A stretch of DNA of 64,000 bases from Tessaracoccus sp. OS52 (GCF_020687685.1 NZ_JAJEWM010000001.1:1488001-1552000), one strand, 5' to 3'; numbered from the stretch's first letter, positions 27,960 to 41,831 are shown. Numbers and translations are program-made. Notes: generated from the sequence alone by a model not told the origin.

Positions 27960-29210
27960 TCAGACGAGCCCGACGCGGTGCAGATAGTCGTTGGCGAAGC
28001 GTCGCTCCGGGTCGAACTGCTCGCGGAGCTGCCGGAAGTCCCGCGCCCGCGGGTAGAGACCAGCGACACGGCCATGGTCTGCGAACACCTTGCCCCAGTG
28101 CGGACGAGCCTCTTCGGGCAGTACCGCCTCGAGCTCGGGCAGCACTGCGGCCACGGCCGCGGGGTCCTTCACCCAGGTGAAGTGGAGCCCGACGACGTCG
28201 CGCTCGTGCGCGGCGCTCAGCCACAGGGAATCCGCCGCTACTGTGCGCACCTCGCAGACCTGGAGGATCGGCGAGATCCGGGGGGCCAGAGCCCGCACCG
28301 ACTCGATGGCGGCCACGGCCCGGGCTCGTGGTACCAGGTACTCCGACTGGATCTCCTCCCCTGCCGAGGGCGTGAACTCCAGCCGGAAGTGCGGCAGGCG
28401 GTCGTACCAGGGGCCGAGGATGCCCAGTTGCTGGGTGGCGGGGGTGGCGTCGATGCCTGGAATCGGGTGGCGAGGGCCGTCCGCGGGCCGGAGTCCGGGG
28501 AGGGGGGCCCGCGGCTCGCGCCCAAGCCGGGTCTTCACCCAGACCTGGTCGACGAGGTCTGCGTCTCCCCAGGTCGTGAAGAGGCTGACGCTGTCCCCCG
28601 CTCCCGTGACGCCGTCGAGGTCGCCGAGCACGTGGTCCCACGTCGCCCCCTCGAACACCGTCTGCGCCACGTCGTAGGCGGGTTCGACGGCAAGCGTGAC
28701 GTGCGTGACGATGCCAAGGGCACCCAGCGAGACGACAGCACCGTCGAATCCGACGTCTCCGCGACGAAGGCGGTGCAGATCACCCAGACCGTCCAGGATG
28801 TCCAGCCCCACCACCTGGGTGGCGAGCGAACCTGAGCGGTCGCCGGAGCCGTGCGTGCCGGTGGCGACGGCGCCGGCGATCGAGATGTGCGGGAGGGAGG
28901 CCAGGTTTGCCAGAGCGAGGCCGTGGCCGGTCAGCACCCGGGTGAGCTCGCCGTAACGCATCCAGCCCGGTGCCCGCACGGTGCGTGCTCCGGCATCCAC
29001 GACGACGTCGCGCTCCGGGTCCACCGGGATCTGCTGCAGGCTGACCAGCGTCCCGGCGGTGTCGGCGAGGTTGTTGAAGGAGTGCCTGGTGCCCAGCACG
29101 CGCACCTGCGGGCTGGAGCTGACCAGGTCCGCAAGTTCGTCGAGGCCCCGGGGTTGCAGGAGCCGCTCGGCCCCGTAGACGACGTTGCCGGCCCAGTTCC
29201 GCTCCACCAT
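27960..29210 (-). CDS. FAD-linked oxidase, alditol-oxidase-like
   Basis: 416 residues. N-terminal FAD-binding PCMH domain starting NWAGNVVYGA; the covalent-FAD motif GTRHSFNNLAD contains His43; the C-terminal ALO-type domain includes HLHFTW-like GLHFTWVKDPAAV and LYPRARDFRQLREQFDPERRFAN. These features match alditol (xylitol/sorbitol) oxidases, which make H2O2 from polyols, and D-arabinono-lactone oxidases are close relatives; the substrate is not decidable. ATG at 29210 with AAGGA upstream, 4 nt after the pncA stop, so co-translated. Confidence 0.87.
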   Translation of the reverse strand: MVERNWAGNVVYGAERLLQPRGLDELADLVSSSPQVRVLGTRHSFNNLADTAGTLVSLQQIPVDPERDVVVDAGARTVRAPGWMRYGELTRVLTGHGLALANLASLPHISIAGAVATGTHGSGDRSGSLATQVVGLDILDGLGDLHRLRRGDVGFDGAVVSLGALGIVTHVTLAVEPAYDVAQTVFEGATWDHVLGDLDGVTGAGDSVSLFTTWGDADLVDQVWVKTRLGREPRAPLPGLRPADGPRHPIPGIDATPATQQLGILGPWYDRLPHFRLEFTPSAGEEIQSEYLVPRARAVAAIESVRALAPRISPILQVCEVRTVAADSLWLSAAHERDVVGLHFTWVKDPAAVAAVLPELEAVLPEEARPHWGKVFADHGRVAGLYPRARDFRQLREQFDPERRFANDYLHRVGLV

Positions 29211-29214
29211 GACG

Positions 29215-29781
29215 TCAGTCCTTGCCCACCCAGATACCGGCCTCTTCCCAGTAGTCCACGAGGGCGGGGACATTGTCCGGAGTCACGGCAGCAGTGAGGT
29301 CCAGCAGGACCGAGACGTCGAAGCCTGCGCTGAGGGCGTCCTCTGCGGTGGCCTTCACGCAGTGGTCGGTGGCGATGCCGACGATGTCGACCTCGCTCAC
29401 GTCGCGGGACCTGAGGAAGTCGGTCAACGAGACGTCGTCCTGGGAGTGGTCCCTGCCCTCGAACCCCGAGTAGGCGGCAGCGTATTCTCCCTTGTCGAAG
29501 ACCCCGTCGAAGTCACGGTGGCCCAGGTTCGGGTGGAAGTCGGCTCCCGGGGTGCCGACGACGCAGTGCGGCGGCCAGGAGTCGATGTAGTCGGGTTCGC
29601 TGCTGAAGTGCGAGCCCGGGTCGATGTGGTGGTCCCGCGTGGCGACGACGACGTCGTAGCCGTGGTCGGCCGTCAGGAGCGAGTCGATCCGTGAGGCGAC
29701 GTCCGCCCCGCCTGCCACCGCCAACGACCCGCCTTCGCAGAAATCGTTCTGGACGTCTACGACGATGAGTGCTCGGGTCAT
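29215..29781 (-). CDS. pncA: Nicotinamidase / pyrazinamidase
   Basis: 188 residues. Catalytic triad Asp9 (VVDVQNDF), Lys97 (DKGEY) and Cys141 (TDHCV); metal ligands Asp50, His52 and His58 in TRDHHIDPGSHF. It deamidates nicotinamide to nicotinate for NAD recycling. ATG with GGGAGAG upstream. The 3' end precedes the oxidase gene. Confidence 0.95.
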   Translation of the reverse strand: MTRALIVVDVQNDFCEGGSLAVAGGADVASRIDSLLTADHGYDVVVATRDHHIDPGSHFSSEPDYIDSWPPHCVVGTPGADFHPNLGHRDFDGVFDKGEYAAAYSGFEGRDHSQDDVSLTDFLRSRDVSEVDIVGIATDHCVKATAEDALSAGFDVSVLLDLTAAVTPDNVPALVDYWEEAGIWVGKD

Positions 29782-29828
29782 GGTGGCTCTCCCTGGTTGA
29801 AGGTGCCCCCAGCCTAGCCCGCGGCCGC

Positions 29829-31505
29829 TCAGGACTTGGCCGCGCGCTGGAGCAGCTCCGCGGCGTGCTCCATCCCCGCCTCCGACTCCCCGGACCCGCC
29901 CATCATCCGGGACAGCTCGGCCGCCCGTTGCTCATCGCTCAGGCGATGCACGTCGGAGGTGGTGACCTGGTCCGCGCTGGACTTCGCGATGACGAAATGG
30001 GCGTCCGCGAAAGCGGCCACCTGCGCCAGGTGCGTGACGACGACGACCTGGGACTTGGCCGCCAGGCGCTTCAGCCGCCTGCCGATCTCCAGGCCGACGG
30101 CACCGCCCACGCCCGCGTCCACCTCGTCGAAGACGAACGTGTGACCGCCCGTCTGCGACGCGAGGACCACCTCCAGGGCCAGCCGCACGCGGGACAGCTC
30201 ACCGCCGGAGGCGACCTTGCCCAGTGGAGCCGGCGCGCTGCCGGGGTTGGCGGTGAACATGAGTTCAACCCGGTCCCACCCGTGCGCTCCGAGTTCGGTG
30301 CGCGTCAGCTCGAAGTGCAGCCTTGCGTGCGGCATCGCGAGGGCTCGGAGTTCGTCGGCCACCAGTGCGGCCAGTTCGTCGGCCGCTCGTTGCCGGTCCT
30401 CCGAGATCGACTGCGCAGCGCGGGTCAGGCGCTCGTCGAGTTCCGCCACCCGCTCCCGAAGAGCCCCGATCCGGTCGTCGGCCTGTTCGAGCTCACCCAA
30501 CCGGGTCACGGCAGACTGGGCCCAAGCCACGACGTCTGTGAGTTCGGGTCCGTACTTGCGGGTGAGCGCGACGAGCTGAGCGCGCCGCTCGGCCACGGCC
30601 TCGAGACGCAGGGGGTCGGTGACCAGGTCGGCCGCGTAGCTGGCGACCTCGGAGGCGAGGTCGTGAAGCGTGTAGCTGGCCTCGCGGACGCGTTCGGCGA
30701 GTTCGGCTGCCGTCTCGTCACGCTCTGCGAGGCTCTCGGCAGCCTTGCGGGCCGCGTCCACGAGGGCAACGGCGCTGACGGCTTCGAAGACGTCCTCGTC
30801 GCCGCTGAGTGCGCGCTGCGCCGTCGCCGCGAGTTCCCTGAGGTGATCGGCGTCCTGGAGCCGCAGCGCCTCGGTGGCGAGGGCATGGTCCTCCCCCTCG
30901 ACGGGTTCAACGGCGTTGATCTCCTCCAGCCCGAACCGCAGCAGCTCGATCTCGCGGCTGCGCGTGGCGGCCGCCTCGACCAGCCGCGCCAGTTCCCCGG
31001 CCAGTCTCCTTCGTTCGCTGAGGTCGGCGCGGTACTGGACCAGGCCGATGGGTTTGGCGAACTGGTCGAGGATCTCGCGCTGGCGGTCACTGCTGGAGAG
31101 CCGAAGCTGTTCGGACTGGCCGTGGATGGTGGCCAGGTCCGACAACACCGTGGCGAGCGTGGAGACGGGCACCTGGACGCCCCCGACGACGGCGCGGGAA
31201 CGCCCGTTGGAGCCCACCTGGCGGCGGCACGTCAGCTCCTCCCCGTCGTCGAGGTCACCACCGAGATCGGCGACGACCTCGGCCACCTCGGGTCCGACGA
31301 GCCATCTCCCCTCGACCACCGCGCGGTCGCTACCGTGCCGCACGATGCCCGAATCGCCTTTCCCACCGAGCAACAGACCCAGTCCGGCGACGATCATGGT
31401 CTTGCCGGCCCCCGTCTCACCGGTGAGGGCGGTGAGGCCCGGGCCGAGCTCGACCGTGGCGTCGGCCACCACCCCCAGCCCAGTGAGGTGCAGTTCCGTC
31501 AACAT
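29829..31505 (-). CDS. recN: DNA repair protein RecN
   Basis: 558 residues, an SMC-like ATPase in recombination repair. N-terminal Walker A GETGAGKT at 29-36; central coiled coils; C-terminal ABC signature ASGGELSRVRLALEVVLA with Walker B HTFVFDEVDAGVGG and H-loop VVVTHLAQVAAFAD. The ATG shares one base with the nadK stop (TGATG), implying translational coupling. Slightly shorter than usual in the coiled region but complete. Confidence 0.96.
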   Translation of the reverse strand: MLTELHLTGLGVVADATVELGPGLTALTGETGAGKTMIVAGLGLLLGGKGDSGIVRHGSDRAVVEGRWLVGPEVAEVVADLGGDLDDGEELTCRRQVGSNGRSRAVVGGVQVPVSTLATVLSDLATIHGQSEQLRLSSSDRQREILDQFAKPIGLVQYRADLSERRRLAGELARLVEAAATRSREIELLRFGLEEINAVEPVEGEDHALATEALRLQDADHLRELAATAQRALSGDEDVFEAVSAVALVDAARKAAESLAERDETAAELAERVREASYTLHDLASEVASYAADLVTDPLRLEAVAERRAQLVALTRKYGPELTDVVAWAQSAVTRLGELEQADDRIGALRERVAELDERLTRAAQSISEDRQRAADELAALVADELRALAMPHARLHFELTRTELGAHGWDRVELMFTANPGSAPAPLGKVASGGELSRVRLALEVVLASQTGGHTFVFDEVDAGVGGAVGLEIGRRLKRLAAKSQVVVVTHLAQVAAFADAHFVIAKSSADQVTTSDVHRLSDEQRAAELSRMMGGSGESEAGMEHAAELLQRAAKS

Positions 31506-32404
31506 CAGACGTCTGGCTCGCGCATCCGGCGCCAGCCGTTCACCGGGAGGGCGAACTTCCGCACGAGGCGCGTGGTGAAGGGCTGCTCGGCCAGCCGCGC
31601 GATGTGGAGCGGCGTGTCGTCGGCCCAGACGCTCACCACGTCACCGGCCTCGACGTCGGCGGTCCGGCGCCCGTCGCACCAGAGGACCCCGGGTGTGTCC
31701 TCCGCGGGTATGTCGATCCTGACCTCTGACGACGGACTCAGGACCATGGGGCGGTTGAACAGGGCGTGCGCCGACAACGGCACCACGAGCATCGCGCGCA
31801 CGTCGGGCCAAACCACCGGCCCACCGGCTGAGAAGGCGTAGGCGGTGGACCCCGTCGGGGTGGCCACGAGCACGCCGTCGCAGCCCCACCGGGAAAGTGG
31901 CCGCTCGTCGATGCTCACCATGACGTTCAGCATTTTCTCCCGGGCGCGCTTCTCGAGCGAGACCTCGTTGACGGCGAACGACTCCCACGTCCGACGGCCC
32001 CCGGCGTCGCAGACCGTAACCTCCAGGACCAGGCGTTCCTCCACCTGGTACTCCTTGTTGATCACGGCATGGTGCAGGACGTGGATGTCGGAGGTCTCCA
32101 GTTCGGCGAGGAACCCGACGTGGCCCAGGTTGACGCCGAGGAGCGGCACGCGGCGCGGGTGTGCCCATTCCGCAGCCCGCAGGATGGTGCCGTCGCCGCC
32201 GAAGACGACGGCCAGTTCGGCGGGCCGGTCACCGAGCGCCTCGAGTCGGGCCGTCGGGAGGAGAGCCCGCAGGCGATGCAGCTCGCCCGGAAACACGAGG
32301 ACGTCGAAGCCGGCGGTGTCCATGTGCATGATGAACTCGACGGCGGCCTCCAGCGCCTCCCCGCGTTCGGGGTGCTGCAGCACTGCGACAGTTCGGTTCT
32401 CCAC
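31505..32404 (-). CDS. nadK: NAD kinase
   Basis: About 299 residues. GGDGTIL (around residue 70) and the NE(V)S segment FAVNEVSLEKRARE plus GVLVATPTGSTAYAFSAGGP are diagnostic. It phosphorylates NAD to NADP. Start chosen at GTG 32404, 7 nt after a TAGGGT -10 (32412-32417), giving a leaderless mRNA; the alternative GTG at 32413 would add three residues. Between tlyA and recN, as in mycobacteria. Confidence 0.95.
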   Translation of the reverse strand: MENRTVAVLQHPERGEALEAAVEFIMHMDTAGFDVLVFPGELHRLRALLPTARLEALGDRPAELAVVFGGDGTILRAAEWAHPRRVPLLGVNLGHVGFLAELETSDIHVLHHAVINKEYQVEERLVLEVTVCDAGGRRTWESFAVNEVSLEKRAREKMLNVMVSIDERPLSRWGCDGVLVATPTGSTAYAFSAGGPVVWPDVRAMLVVPLSAHALFNRPMVLSPSSEVRIDIPAEDTPGVLWCDGRRTADVEAGDVVSVWADDTPLHIARLAEQPFTTRLVRKFALPVNGWRRMREPDV

Positions 32405-32439
32405 GGGTACCACCCTATCGAGTCACTCCCAAGGCTGGT

Positions 32440-33156
32440 TCAGAACACCAGCCTGACGAAGAACTCGACGTTGCCGTCGGCACCGGGCAGGACGCTGGTC
32501 CCCCGCCAGTCGCAGCGCCATCCCAGACGCGCCGCAGCCTCGACGACGGTGTCGACGGCGCGTCGGCGGTCCGCGTCGTCACGGACGACGCCGCCGCTCC
32601 CGAGCCTGTCCCGCCCCACTTCGAACTGGGGTTTGACAAGTAGCAGGGCCTTCCCGCCCGGGTCGAGTACCGACAGGAGGGGTGGCAGGAGGATGGTGAG
32701 CGAGATGAACGAGACGTCGGCGACCACCAGGTCCACCGGCTTCTCGTCAAGGTCAGCCAGTGTGAGGTCGCGAAGGTTGATGCCGTCTCGGCGCACCACC
32801 CGTGGGTCCAGACGCAGTTCGGCTGCGAGCTGGTCGTGCCCCACGTCGAACGCGTACACCCGTTCGGCTCCCCGGGAAAGGCAGACCTGGGTGAACCCGC
32901 CCGTGCTGGCGCCGGCGTCGAGCACGCGCGCGGGAACCGCTGTGTCCGATTCCTCAAGCGCTCCGAGGAGCTTGTGGGCGGCGCGCGAGACCCAGGGCTC
33001 GAGCGTCGCTGTGAGCTGCGAGGCCTCGGTGACGGGCTGTGAGGGTTTGGAGGCCACGGTCCCGTCGACGCGAACCTGGCCGTCGGCGATCAACCGTGCG
33101 GCCTGGTTGCGGGAGCGTGCCAGGCCCCGGGCCACCAATGCGACATCCAGCCTCAT
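32440..33156 (-). CDS. tlyA: rRNA (2'-O-ribose) methyltransferase TlyA
   Basis: 238 residues. N-terminal S4 domain (RLDVALVARGLARSRNQAARLIADG), then FtsJ-like SAM fold with VLDAGASTGGFTQVCL (about 75-90), DVSFISLTILLPPL and VKPQFEVGRDRLG. In mycobacteria TlyA methylates 16S C1409 and 23S C1920 and gives capreomycin susceptibility. ATG at 33156 preferred (GGGA upstream); the GTG at 33159 adds one residue. Confidence 0.93.
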   Translation of the reverse strand: MRLDVALVARGLARSRNQAARLIADGQVRVDGTVASKPSQPVTEASQLTATLEPWVSRAAHKLLGALEESDTAVPARVLDAGASTGGFTQVCLSRGAERVYAFDVGHDQLAAELRLDPRVVRRDGINLRDLTLADLDEKPVDLVVADVSFISLTILLPPLLSVLDPGGKALLLVKPQFEVGRDRLGSGGVVRDDADRRRAVDTVVEAAARLGWRCDWRGTSVLPGADGNVEFFVRLVF

Positions 33157-33177
33157 CACGTTCCCATCCCGAGACCG

Positions 33178-33396
33178 TCAGGATCTCCCGTGGACGCCCG
33201 GAATGCCGAGTTGGCTGACTTCCTGATTGTTGAGGACTGCAGCCAGGACGGCCTGAGTCTCGTCCAGGCGGGCCAGTTGTTCGGTGGTCGGCAGCTGCTC
33301 AACCTCTGCGAGGTTGGCCATGGCTTCCGCCACCAGTTCGCGGCGGCGTTCGACGGCGGGCGCTGCGTCCTTCGGCGTCGGCTGGTTCATGGTCAT
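33178..33396 (-). CDS. Hypothetical small helical protein
   Basis: 72 residues, unknown function. Polar and helical, no membrane segment; a Pro/Ala-rich N terminus and a helix pair around AVERRRELVAEAMANLAEVEQL. It sits 11 bp after the HAD gene stop and 21 bp before tlyA, so it fits the operon. ATG at 33396 or 33390 both possible. Ribosomal small-protein-like or uncharacterised; the coding call rests on in-operon position and unbroken frame, not on homology. Confidence 0.55.
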   Translation of the reverse strand: MTMNQPTPKDAAPAVERRRELVAEAMANLAEVEQLPTTEQLARLDETQAVLAAVLNNQEVSQLGIPGVHGRS

Positions 33397-33407
33397 CGAC
33401 GATACCC

Positions 33408-34397
33408 TCAGCGAATGCGGTCCAGGCCGGCGAGGGCGGATGACAACTCTGCTCCGCTGCGCCAGGACAGTTGGAGGGCTGCCCAGAGCGCATCCAGCTG
33501 GGCGTCGACTTGGGTCGGCGCCGTGGCAATCTCAACCCTGCCTTCGCGGAGCTCCGCGACCTGGTCACCGCAACTTGCCCGGTGGTCCTGGATCGTGAGG
33601 ACGCGTTCCGGAGCGAGCAGACCGGAGACGTCCCACGCGATGTGCGTCGGCCGGTGTTGCGCGTCCGCTCCAGCGAGATCCGCCTTCCCGTGCGCCCCTG
33701 TGAACACGAACAGGGAGTCCATCCCGACGGTGTTCGCGCCGAGGATGTCGGTGTCCAGCCTGTCTCCCACGAAGATGGGGTGCTGCGCCCCAAGCCGGAG
33801 CACGGTCTCGTCCAGGAGCGGCCTGAACGGTTTGCCCGCTACCTTGGGGTCCACGTCCACGCAGGCACGCACGACAGCCACCTGCGCACCGCAGCCCGGC
33901 AGGATGCCGCGTTCCGTGGGACGGGTCATGTCCGGGTTGGTGGCGTACCAAGGGGCGCCGTTCTGGATCGCGATGGCGCCGAGTTCAAGGAGCTTCCAGT
34001 CGATGTCGGGGTGGTAGCCCTGCACCACCGCGACGGGCTCGTCCTCCAGAGTGTGCACCGGGCTGAAACCGCCGTCGGCGAGCTGGGACGCGAGGGCGCC
34101 CGTCCCGACCACCAGCACCTTTGCGCCCGCCGGGAGCTCCGACGTGAGCATGCGCACGGTCGCCTGAGTGCTGTTTACCACGTCACCTTCGGCCGCCTCG
34201 ATCCCGAGTTCGACCAGGTGCTCGGCAACGGTGGCTGGGGTGCGCGCCGCATTGTTCGTCACGAACCCGACGTGCGCGCCGGAGGACCGCAGCTCGGCCA
34301 GAGCCTCGGGGACGCCGTCGATGGCATGCGGGCCCAGGTAGATGACCCCGTCCAGGTCGAACAGCGCGGCGTCGTAGGAGTCGACCAGTCGCTTCAC
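33408..34397 (-). CDS. HAD-superfamily phosphatase, NagD-like
   Basis: 329 residues. Motif I DLDGVIYLG (about residue 14), motif II FVTNNAART, and motif III/IV FVGDRLDTDILGANTVGMDS. The fold is like NagD/p-nitrophenyl phosphatase or phosphoglycolate phosphatase family; a C-terminal extension of about 80 residues follows. GTG start overlaps the preceding RGG/TPR gene by 4 bp. Neighbouring Rv1692-like gene in mycobacteria suggests a housekeeping role with tlyA and nadK. Confidence 0.88.
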   Translation of the reverse strand: MKRLVDSYDAALFDLDGVIYLGPHAIDGVPEALAELRSSGAHVGFVTNNAARTPATVAEHLVELGIEAAEGDVVNSTQATVRMLTSELPAGAKVLVVGTGALASQLADGGFSPVHTLEDEPVAVVQGYHPDIDWKLLELGAIAIQNGAPWYATNPDMTRPTERGILPGCGAQVAVVRACVDVDPKVAGKPFRPLLDETVLRLGAQHPIFVGDRLDTDILGANTVGMDSLFVFTGAHGKADLAGADAQHRPTHIAWDVSGLLAPERVLTIQDHRASCGDQVAELREGRVEIATAPTQVDAQLDALWAALQLSWRSGAELSSALAGLDRIR

Positions 34398-35854
34398 TCT
34401 TCCCCCTCCTCGCCCTGACCGCTGATGTGGTCCTCGTCCTCGTGCTCGTCCAGCTCGAAGTCTTCCGGGAGCAAGATTCCGTCGATCGCCGCCACGCGCT
34501 CAGCGATGTCCAACTGACCTTCGGTATCGAGCTTCTCCGCGGCCAGGAACCACTGCCGGGCCTCGTCGGCCTGGCCGTCGTTCTCCATGAGTTCGGCGTA
34601 GGCGTAACGCAGCCGCGCCTGCGCCTGCTTGGGACCGATCTTTCGCGTGATGGCGGACTTCAACAGCCGAAGGGCCTCGCCGCGCTGGCCGAGGTCGTTG
34701 CGGATGCCAGCTTCGACGAGCAGGCACTCGATCCGCAGGCCGATGTCCTTCGTGTTCGAATCCAGGGACGCGAGCAGCTCCAGCGCGTCCCTTGGACGCC
34801 CAAGCGCGCGTTCGCAGTCAGCCATGACCGGCAGGAACTCGTCACCGCCGTTCATCCGCCGCAAGGCGCGGAACTCCCGCAGCGCCACGTCATAGTGCCC
34901 CGCCGCGTAGGCAGTCTCCGCAGCGGCCTCTCGGACCATGGGGATCCGGCCAGCTCGACGGCGAGCCGCCTCGGCATGCTTGAACGCCAGTTCGGGGTCG
35001 ACGTCGATCAGCTCCCCTGCCGCCAGGATGTGCGCGCCCACGATCTCCGCAAGTTCCTTCGGTAGTCCCTTCAACTCGGCGCGAACGCCGGCGGGCAACT
35101 CCGAGGTGTCCAAATCCGTTGGGGTTGCAGGTTCGTCGACGGCGGCAGCAGTCCCCGGGCGAGGTACGTAGTCCTCATCTCGAGGCTCTCGCCGGAAATC
35201 GGAGCGGGCTCCCGACTGTCCGCCACGGTCCGCACCACGGTCGTCGCGACGATAGCCTCCACCTTCTCCTCCACGAGCTGGACCCCGACGAGCGTCATCG
35301 CCCCGGAACCCACCACGCGACGATTCCCCACCACGGGAGTCATCGCGACGGAACCCACCACGCGGCGATTCCCCACCACGGGAGTCATCGCGACGGAACC
35401 CACCACGCCCCGAATCCCCACCACGGGAGTCCTCGCGACGGAACCCACCACGCCCCGATTCCCCACCACGCGAGTCATCGCGACGGAACCCACCACGCCC
35501 CGATTCCCCACCACGCGAGTCGTCACGACGGAACCCACCGCGCGCCGAGTCCCCCCGCGGCCGGTCGCGGCTCACCGGAGAGCGACTGGCGCTTCCCCGA
35601 TCATCGTCCTGCCCATGCGCACGAGCTTTCCCTGCGGAGTCTTCACCCGCGCGGTATCCGCTGCGGTCTCCTGTTCCGCGCCCTGCGCCCCCTTGCCGAT
35701 CGCGATCCCGGGCACCTGGACCGGTTACGCGTCCCTCTCGGGAGTAGGGGCGGCCACCATCCCTGCGCGGGCCACTTCGCGGAGCAGACGCGCGACGGTC
35801 ATCGCGTCGCTCACGCGGACGGTCTTCGGGATCGGGCGTTGGTTTTGCAGGCAT
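34394..35854 (-). CDS. TPR-like protein with Arg/Gly-rich repeat region
   Basis: 486 residues. The N-terminal half (about 1-250) is disordered, very rich in Arg, Asp, Gly and Ser, and carries six consecutive 15-residue repeats of RGGFRRDDSRGGESG (residues 105-191). The C-terminal half (about 250-486) is helical, TPR-like (ELAFKHAEAARRRAGRIPMV, AAAETAYAAGHYDVALREFR, AEAR-like QARLRYAYAELMENDGQADE) and ends in acidic DELDEHEDEDH. Start at ATG 35854 with GGGAGAA. Mycobacterial Rv1691 has the same position. RGG repeats suggest RNA binding but no experiment supports this here. The first gene downstream of the rRNA operon terminator. Confidence 0.85.
   Translation of the reverse strand: MPAKPTPDPEDRPRERRDDRRASAPRSGPRRDGGRPYSREGRVTGPGARDRDRQGGAGRGTGDRSGYRAGEDSAGKARAHGQDDDRGSASRSPVSRDRPRGDSARGGFRRDDSRGGESGRGGFRRDDSRGGESGRGGFRREDSRGGDSGRGGFRRDDSRGGESPRGGFRRDDSRGGESSRGGFRGDDARRGPARGGEGGGYRRDDRGADRGGQSGARSDFRREPRDEDYVPRPGTAAAVDEPATPTDLDTSELPAGVRAELKGLPKELAEIVGAHILAAGELIDVDPELAFKHAEAARRRAGRIPMVREAAAETAYAAGHYDVALREFRALRRMNGGDEFLPVMADCERALGRPRDALELLASLDSNTKDIGLRIECLLVEAGIRNDLGQRGEALRLLKSAITRKIGPKQAQARLRYAYAELMENDGQADEARQWFLAAEKLDTEGQLDIAERVAAIDGILLPEDFELDEHEDEDHISGQGEEGEE
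35282..35542. repeat. 45-bp tandem coding repeat
   Basis: Encodes six copies (five full) of the 15-residue unit RGGFRRDDSRGGESG; nucleotide copies are nearly identical, with the unit recognisable as GGGAGTCATCGCGACGGAAC on the plus strand. High identity suggests recent slippage expansion. Confidence 0.95.
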
Positions 35855-35929
35855 GTGAACATTCTCCCACAGCAGATTGGGCCGACAAGCATCGCTGGCC
35901 GGCCTCGGAACGGACAAAGGCCCTGAAAC

Positions 35930-35962
35930 AAAAAAACACCCCCTGGCGAACCAGGGGGTGTT
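35930..35962 (-). terminator. Intrinsic terminator of the rRNA operon
   Basis: Transcript arms AACACCCCCTGG / CCAGGGGGTGTT with a TTCG loop, followed by a run of seven U (35936-35930). It starts 8 nt after the 5S end. Confidence 0.95.
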
Positions 35963-35969
35963 TTGTAAG

Positions 35970-36087
35970 TCCGGCGGCGTCCTAGTCTCCCACAGCGTCT
36001 CCGCTGCAGTACCATCGGCGCTGAGAGGCTTAACTTCCGGGTTCGGGATGGGACCGGGTGTTTCCCTCTCGCCATGGCCACCGAAAC
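35970..36087 (-). rRNA. rrf: 5S ribosomal RNA
   Basis: On the minus strand the sequence contains GGTGGCCATGGCGAGAGGG, then CATCCCGAACCCGGAAGTTA, and ends GGAGACTAGGACGCCGCCGG, all standard 5S blocks; about 118 nt. Ends are by comparison and uncertain by a few nt. Confidence 0.93.
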
Positions 36088-36162
36088 ACTATTGAGATAG
36101 TGATCGTGAACCGGCAACTTCATTGAGTTGTCGAACGATTCCCGACCGTATCTCGGGAACCT

Positions 36163-36190
36163 CACAGTGGACGCGTAGCATCTTTGTAGG
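36163..36190 (-). other. 3' arm of the 23S processing stem
   Basis: The stretch read on the minus strand as CCTACAAAGATGCTACGCGT and continuing CCACTGTG pairs with 39279-39304 (CTACAAAGATGCTCGCGTCC on the plus strand), forming a long stem that brings the 23S ends together, as expected for RNase III processing. Confidence 0.85.
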
Positions 36191-36192
36191 AA

Positions 36193-41122
<4,930 letters not shown>

Positions 41123-41300
41123 TTTCGGTCAGGCCGAAGCCTGTTTACCGTCAATTTGGTTAGTTTGATTACCCGACAGAGTTCCATTGCTGGATCTATC
41201 AATTAATCAAAGGAATCCGAAGATGACCGAAGTCATCGACGGGTTTCGCAACTGCAATAAATTGCAATGTGCATGTTTTGGCATTGACTTTAAGCACGCT

Positions 41301-41313
41301 GTTGAGTTCTCAA
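41301..41313 (-). promoter_or_regulatory. boxA-like antitermination site in the rrn leader
   Basis: TTGAGAACTCAAC on the minus strand, in the sequence context CTTGAGAACTCAACAGCGTG that is common in actinobacterial rRNA leaders, followed by a G+T-rich segment. Interpretation is by analogy. Confidence 0.6.
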
Positions 41314-41372
41314 GTTTCGGGTGCGTCCCGCGCTCCCAGACCAGGTCTGTTATGCTTGGGGCAACTCGATCA

Positions 41373-41401
41373 ACTCTACTCGGTGTTCCTTGGGCTGTCA
41401 A
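41373..41401 (-). promoter_or_regulatory. rRNA promoter P1 (proximal)
   Basis: -35 TTGACA (41401-41396), 17-bp spacer, -10 TAGAGT (41378-41373), a near-perfect match. Start would be near 41366, about 245 nt before the 16S 5' end. Confidence 0.85.
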
Positions 41402-41550
41402 CTTGGCGTCTTGGCCCTGGATCCGTGTTGAGTTGTTCAATTTCTTGCTGCCAGGTTCCCCTGGCGGCCTTTCTACCTTACTCCTTCGTCCTGCTCCGAT
41501 CAAATCGGGGCTGGCTTCCGGTTTGCCACCTCGTTGAGGCGACTCGACCA

Positions 41551-41580
41551 ACTCTACTCAGGTGTTCGCTCCCCGGTCAA
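41551..41580 (-). promoter_or_regulatory. rRNA promoter P2
   Basis: -35 TTGACC (41580-41575), 18-bp spacer, -10 TAGAGT (41556-41551). Sequence around the -10 (GAACACC..GAGTAGAGTTG) is almost the same as at P1, indicating duplication. Confidence 0.8.
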
Positions 41581-41802
41581 ATCGACCTGACAACGACCTT
41601 CATTGAGTTGTGTCGGCGGGCCCGGAGGCCCTGGTTCCCTGTCGCGTCGAGGGCCGTAGCCCTGTCTCGGACCGCACCAGTCACTGTCCTGAGGCCTTGA
41701 GCGGGTTCCTTCTGAACGCACACTCGCCCCGGGACTGTTGTCGGTGGTGGGGCTTCGGGTTCGGCCACCAGCTGGCGTCCGGTTCACCTCGAAGCGTTGA
41801 GA

Positions 41803-41831
41803 ACTCTACACACAGCCCAGCGAGGGTGCAA
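41803..41831 (-). promoter_or_regulatory. rRNA promoter P3 (distal)
   Basis: -35 TTGCAC (41831-41826), 17-bp spacer, -10 TAGAGT (41808-41803). Weaker -35 than P1 and P2. The 767-bp gap 41123-41889 holds only the rrn leader, these promoters and the capA promoter. Confidence 0.6.

Noticed and set aside
27953-27963. CTGAGGCTCAG palindrome between the ligase and the oxidase
   Set aside because: Too short and formed by the two stop regions to call an operator or terminator.
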